The notes below the pieces were generated by a model that made no database searches, was not told where the DNA came from, and saw only the letters and a list, made by a program, of their open reading frames with translations. DNA of 9,425 nt, from positions 1 to 9,425 of the forward strand of contig JASFIT010000162.1 in NCBI GenBank assembly GCA_050122535.1, read 5' to 3'. Position 1 is the first letter of the stretch; each line of letters begins with the position of its first letter. This document shows positions 6,682 through 9,425 of this stretch, piece after piece. Source of the stretch: JASFEQ01 sp050122535. GTDB taxonomy: Bacteria; Desulfobacterota; DSM-4660; Desulfatiglandales; HGW-15. The position numbers were made by a program, and so were the translations under genes.

Positions 6682-6704
6682 GTGAAGTTATGAAATATTT
6701 TCAC
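6682..6704. promoter_or_regulatory. Palindromic operator candidate upstream of a strong promoter
   Basis: GTGAA (6682-6686) and TTCAC (6700-6704) are inverted copies 13 bases apart. Within them TGAAA-TAT-TTTCA (6691-6703) is another inverted repeat. The site lies 16 bases upstream of the -35 box at 6721 and about 40 bases before plsC, between divergent genes, which is a natural place for a regulator. No regulator is identified. Confidence 0.35.
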
Positions 6705-6720
6705 AGGCGGTGTATTATTA

Positions 6721-6749
6721 TTGACATATTAATATATTTATTATATAAT
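6721..6749 (+). promoter_or_regulatory. Consensus sigma70-type promoter
   Basis: TTGACA (6721-6726), exactly 17 bases of AT-only spacer, and TATAAT (6744-6749) match the consensus perfectly. Two more TATAAT hexamers follow at 6754-6759 and 6765-6770, about one helical turn apart. The promoter points to the small cysteine protein at 6847, so transcription should start near 6756 and leave a leader of roughly 85-90 bases. Confidence 0.85.
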
Positions 6750-6789
6750 AAATTATAATTAGAATATAATTAAATACTATAAACCTATC

Positions 6790-6827
6790 ACTTGGGAACC
6801 AAGTTCATCGGTTCGTATTGCGAATCG
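6790..6827 (+). promoter_or_regulatory. Structured 5' leader: two tandem hairpins
   Basis: Hairpin 1 is ACTTGG (6790-6795), loop GAA, CCAAGT (6799-6804), a perfect 6-base stem. Hairpin 2 is CGGTTCG (6809-6815), loop TATTG, CGAATCG (6821-6827), seven pairs with one G-U. Alternatives exist: CTTGG (6791-6795) also pairs with CCAAG at 6833-6837, which overlaps the ribosome binding site, and GAACC (6796-6800) pairs with GGTTC (6810-6814). This layout could control translation of the small gene. It does not match a riboswitch class I recognise. Confidence 0.5.
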
Positions 6828-6834
6828 AAACACC

Positions 6835-6840
6835 AAGGAG
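6835..6840 (+). promoter_or_regulatory. Ribosome binding site of the small cysteine protein
   Basis: AAGGAG six bases before the ATG at 6847, with near-ideal sequence and spacing. Its first bases can pair with the left arm of leader hairpin 1. Confidence 0.75.
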
Positions 6841-6846
6841 CTGCTG

Positions 6847-7032
6847 ATGTCCAATTACATTGTCTGTCTTAAAAAGAGAAATAATCCTCGCACGGACGTT
6901 CGAATCTGCCAAGCAAAATGTGACTTGAAAGACGATTGCAAAGAGTATATCTCATACCTCAGGGTTTTAGTCCAAGACAAAAATCCCTCCCTATCCACGG
7001 ATCCTCCCACGATGGATCTGGGCACCACCTAA
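6847..7032 (+). CDS. Small four-cysteine protein, 61 residues, unknown function
   Basis: A short gene that I do not recognise by name but consider real: it has a consensus promoter, a good AAGGAG site and ideal spacing. The protein has C7, C21, C25 and C31 (C-x13-C-x3-C-x5-C). The first two thirds are basic and polar (CLKKRNNPRTDVRICQAKC, then LKDDCKEYISYL); the tail from about residue 45 is rich in proline, serine and threonine and probably disordered. With no signal peptide or membrane segment, the cysteines most likely bind zinc or an iron-sulfur cluster in the cytoplasm, though this is inference. It is divergent from plsC and ends 4 bases from the convergent sensor kinase gene, with no terminator between them. 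Confidence 0.75.
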   Translation: MSNYIVCLKKRNNPRTDVRICQAKCDLKDDCKEYISYLRVLVQDKNPSLSTDPPTMDLGTT

Positions 7033-7036
7033 CACA

Positions 7037-9262
7037 TCACCCACCGCTATTTAGAGCTCGCTTCAAAGGAAATTCAATCCTCATGGTGAGGATGTTCCCT
7101 TCCTCCGGATTGAGTTCCACTTTCCCGCCATGGCGGTGAATAATGATTTTTGAAAGGGGCAGATCCAGCACGGTCGACTCGGGCTCCTCTTCAACGTGGG
7201 GGAAAAAGAACTGCTCCAGGTCCTCATCTGAGAGGTGGGAAAGCTTGTGCCTTAATGTGACAACCAAAGTGTCATCCATTTGCGTCGTTGAGAGGAGAAG
7301 AATCTCTCCCTTAGGCGTTGAGACGATGGCATGTTTTAAGAGGCTTTCAAAGGCCTGGTCCAACTTATCTTCATCCCCCTTAATGAGCGGAACACTTGGA
7401 GAGAGCTCCTCAACAACTCTGATGTCTTTTGATTTCAGTTGGTTGTCTAGTTTCTTCACGCCGGATCTGAGCAGATCATTCAAGTCCACTTCTGTCACAG
7501 AAAGCTCAAAGGGCCGTATGGAGCTGAGGAGAATTTTCAAGAAACTCTCCATCCGGGCCACCTCTCCCACAATGACTTGAGCCAACCGACGATGAGGATC
7601 TTTTTCTGGGAGCGAATCGCGTAGTCTGCGAGAAAACCCACCAGCCGTGACCAGAGGGTTTCTAATCTCATGGGCGACACGGGCAGATATCTCCCCAAGG
7701 ATTCTGATCTCCTCGGTCCGCAGCGCCCTTTCCTGGAGTTCTTTCAGCTGGGAGATATCTATCATGATGCCTTCTATCCATCTTATTCTGCCTTCCTCAT
7801 CCCTGGCAGGCATGGCATGGTCAATGAAGGTCAGAAGGCGGCCATCTTTGTGGCTAACCTCTCTTTCAACACGGCATTCTTCTCCATCCTGAAAGCAGAC
7901 TCTGAATATATCTTTATGATCCTCTAAGTCTTCTCCACAGATCTTTTCTCGCCAGAAGTTTTTGTCACGCACGGCCTCCTCGATCGTATAGCCAAGGCTT
8001 TCTGTCAGGTAGGAGTTTATAAATTCTGTGGTGCCGTCTTCTAGCACCCTATAGACAATAAGAGGAACATTTTCCACCAGTGTGCGGTATTTCTCCTCAG
8101 AGGCCAATAAAGCGGCGGTCCTCTCCTGCACCCTCCCTTCCAAGGTTTTGGCGTGTCCTTCGATTTCCAACCGTCTCTGTTTTAAGGAATGCAGCATGAC
8201 ATTCAGGGCCTGGGTCAGGATGCCAATCTCATCCATGGGTCTGGGCTCTAGCCTGCTCTCCCTTCGTTCCTGGGCAATATCCTGCGCCTGCTTGGCAATC
8301 TCCTTTATAGGCTTGGTAAGCAAAGAGGCCACCAGAAAGGTGAGGAGAAAGGAGACGGCAACGGCTATGAGTCCCACAAGGACCATCAGGTTTCTCGTTT
8401 GAGAGAGGCGTTCTCTCGTTTCAGATCGATCAAAATTCATCTCCACCAGCGCAACCACATTTCCCGAATAGTCCTTCACCGGACCCGATAATATGGATCT
8501 GTCAGGATAATCCTCTGGTAAGATGAGGATGGTTGGCCTATCAAGGACGACCGCCTCTTTTCGGCCAATGAGAACCTCTTTAAACTTTGCCCCGGCTTTG
8601 GCCAAAAGCTGGTAGGAATTGTCCTCCCCTATTTCGTAAAGTGCCAAATTAGTACCCCAGCGCCTATGGAAGCTTTTCAGGAACGCCTTTCCAAAGGAAT
8701 GCCCGATCTCCACAGTCCCAACCAATTCCATGCCATAGAACACGGGGGACACACCACGCATGCCGAAACCTTCTTCTCCTTTCTCTAGACCGGATACGCC
8801 GACACAGGTCTTCATGGCTTCCCTTATGGTTTTTCGGTAAACACTCAAATCCTCTCCAAAGCGCTCCGGATGATGAAGTCGTAAAAAGGAGATGGCCGGG
8901 GGTATATGAAAATGAAACTGCTCTATGTCAAACTCCAGCTTCATCTGCACATATGTTTGAACCAGCAACACATTGAGGGCCTGCCTGTCCCTTTCAGCCA
9001 GGAGAGTCTGTACTTCCGAGTTCTCTGCGACCATTGTGGCCAAAGAGAGTGCTTCTTTCCCTTTGTTATTTACCTCCTCCAAGAAAAGCTGGTAAAAGTG
9101 CATCATCCCTGCCTTCTCCTCCTGTTTTATAAGCCTTTGTTGGGAGCTTAAGCCGATGTAGGAGAGAATGAAGTTTCCTGCAAAGGCAAAGCAGAGAAAG
9201 GGGATCAAGATCTTCCATTTCAGGCCTATGCTGTTGATTTTGTCGATTATAACTGAAAACAT
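7037..9262 (-). CDS. Membrane sensor histidine kinase (dCache-HAMP-PAS-HisKA) with degenerate ATPase domain
   Basis: A 741-residue sensor. TM1 is at about 15-38, a periplasmic double-Cache domain of dCache_3 type at 39-290 (blocks ISFLRLHHPERFGEDLS and MRGVSPVFYGMELVGTVEIG), TM2 at 291-315, HAMP from about 312, a helical linker to about 387, PAS at 387-506, and HisKA with ARVAHEIRNP and phospho-acceptor H531. The C-terminal catalytic domain keeps the fold (VDLNDLLRSG, HRHGGKVEL) but not the nucleotide motifs: the N-box asparagines are replaced (E639 and H644 in ESLLKHA), the DxGxG of G1 reads RHKLSH, and the G2 GTGLGL position reads STVLDLPLSK. It may not use ATP. The ATG at 9262 is preferred because AGGA (9268-9271) lies 5 bases upstream; a GTG at 9280 would add six residues without a good site. 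No response regulator is visible nearby. Confidence 0.9.
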   Translation of the reverse strand: MFSVIIDKINSIGLKWKILIPFLCFAFAGNFILSYIGLSSQQRLIKQEEKAGMMHFYQLFLEEVNNKGKEALSLATMVAENSEVQTLLAERDRQALNVLLVQTYVQMKLEFDIEQFHFHIPPAISFLRLHHPERFGEDLSVYRKTIREAMKTCVGVSGLEKGEEGFGMRGVSPVFYGMELVGTVEIGHSFGKAFLKSFHRRWGTNLALYEIGEDNSYQLLAKAGAKFKEVLIGRKEAVVLDRPTILILPEDYPDRSILSGPVKDYSGNVVALVEMNFDRSETRERLSQTRNLMVLVGLIAVAVSFLLTFLVASLLTKPIKEIAKQAQDIAQERRESRLEPRPMDEIGILTQALNVMLHSLKQRRLEIEGHAKTLEGRVQERTAALLASEEKYRTLVENVPLIVYRVLEDGTTEFINSYLTESLGYTIEEAVRDKNFWREKICGEDLEDHKDIFRVCFQDGEECRVEREVSHKDGRLLTFIDHAMPARDEEGRIRWIEGIMIDISQLKELQERALRTEEIRILGEISARVAHEIRNPLVTAGGFSRRLRDSLPEKDPHRRLAQVIVGEVARMESFLKILLSSIRPFELSVTEVDLNDLLRSGVKKLDNQLKSKDIRVVEELSPSVPLIKGDEDKLDQAFESLLKHAIVSTPKGEILLLSTTQMDDTLVVTLRHKLSHLSDEDLEQFFFPHVEEEPESTVLDLPLSKIIIHRHGGKVELNPEEGNILTMRIEFPLKRALNSGG

Positions 9263-9288
9263 TTCTTTCCTGGTTTGCACTTACTTGG

Positions 9289-9423
9289 CTATGAGAGCAT
9301 GATGCCCTCCGTCATTATCTCATAGTAGGGGCATTTTTGGCATATCTCGCATGATTTTTCGCTTTCTCTCTTCCACATAGCTACTGGGATTGACGGGCGA
9401 CCATTTTCGGGGATTGGGAAGAA
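9289..9423 (-). CDS. C-terminal end of an upstream gene with a CxxCxxC cluster
   Basis: An open reading frame enters from the right edge and ends in TAG at 9289-9291, giving 44 visible residues. The last part reads SCEICQKCPYYE with three cysteines spaced CxxCxxC, and then ends in EIMTEGIMLS. The other two frames on this strand stop inside the stretch. The stop lies 26 bases before the kinase ATG, which suggests one operon. The family cannot be named from this tail. An alternative is a short 29-residue ORF from the internal ATG at residue 16, but that ATG has no ribosome binding site. Confidence 0.5.
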   Translation of the reverse strand, partial: FFPIPENGRPSIPVAMWKRESEKSCEICQKCPYYEIMTEGIMLS

Positions 9424-9425
9424 CG

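Noticed and set aside
6790..6827. Leader hairpins as a known riboswitch or T-box
   Set aside because: The stems are short and no conserved riboswitch core or specifier loop is recognisable, so only a generic structured leader is claimed.
7143..7580. Plus-strand 145-residue open frame inside the kinase gene
   Set aside because: It is antisense to the HisKA/ATPase region, with serine-rich low-complexity content and no promoter or ribosome binding site.
9263..9280. GTG start of the kinase at 9280
   Set aside because: It is possible, but no ribosome binding site precedes it, whereas the ATG at 9262 has AGGA at good spacing. The difference is six residues.

Overview
The window looks like ordinary chromosome from a Gram-negative, probably anaerobic bacterium of the old deltaproteobacterial group (Desulfobacterota). 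The reasons are a lipoprotein and a LolA-like exported protein, a dCache_3-type membrane histidine kinase, an AMMECR1/Memo-family protein, and long-leadered intergenic repeats. This placement is inference; there is no rRNA or other decisive marker. I saw no tRNA, rRNA, CRISPR array, transposase or phage gene.

Left part (1-2343). A minus-strand pair, a TlpA/ResA-like thioredoxin lipoprotein followed by a metal-dependent amidohydrolase cut by the window edge, is joined by a 4-base ATGA overlap. It is divergent from a plus-strand Memo-family protein with an N-terminal export signal. The space between them holds a short degenerate heptad repeat and two weak promoter-like boxes. The Memo gene overlaps the 3' end of priA by 35 bases, tail to tail.

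Middle (2309-6642). All genes are on the minus strand. plsC (acylglycerol-phosphate acyltransferase) and a LolA-like exported protein overlap by 4 bases and form an envelope-lipid/lipoprotein pair. A 384-base non-coding stretch rich in inverted repeats follows, then priA (primosomal helicase, TTG start). The repeat element has about 17-base inverted ends, and one end contains the stop codon of the LolA-like gene.

Right part (6643-9425). A very AT-rich divergent region carries an exact TTGACA-17-TATAAT promoter. It drives a 61-residue four-cysteine protein through a leader of roughly 85-90 nt that can fold into two hairpins, one of which also has complementarity to the ribosome binding site. 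Convergent to it, with a 4-base gap, is a 741-residue sensor histidine kinase (dCache-HAMP-PAS-HisKA). Its phospho-acceptor histidine is intact, but its ATP-binding domain has lost the recognisable N, G1 and G2 box residues. Just upstream of the kinase is the tail of another gene ending in a CxxCxxC cluster.

Most notable are the small cysteine protein with its strong promoter and structured leader, the degenerate kinase beside it, and the palindromic repeat element upstream of priA.
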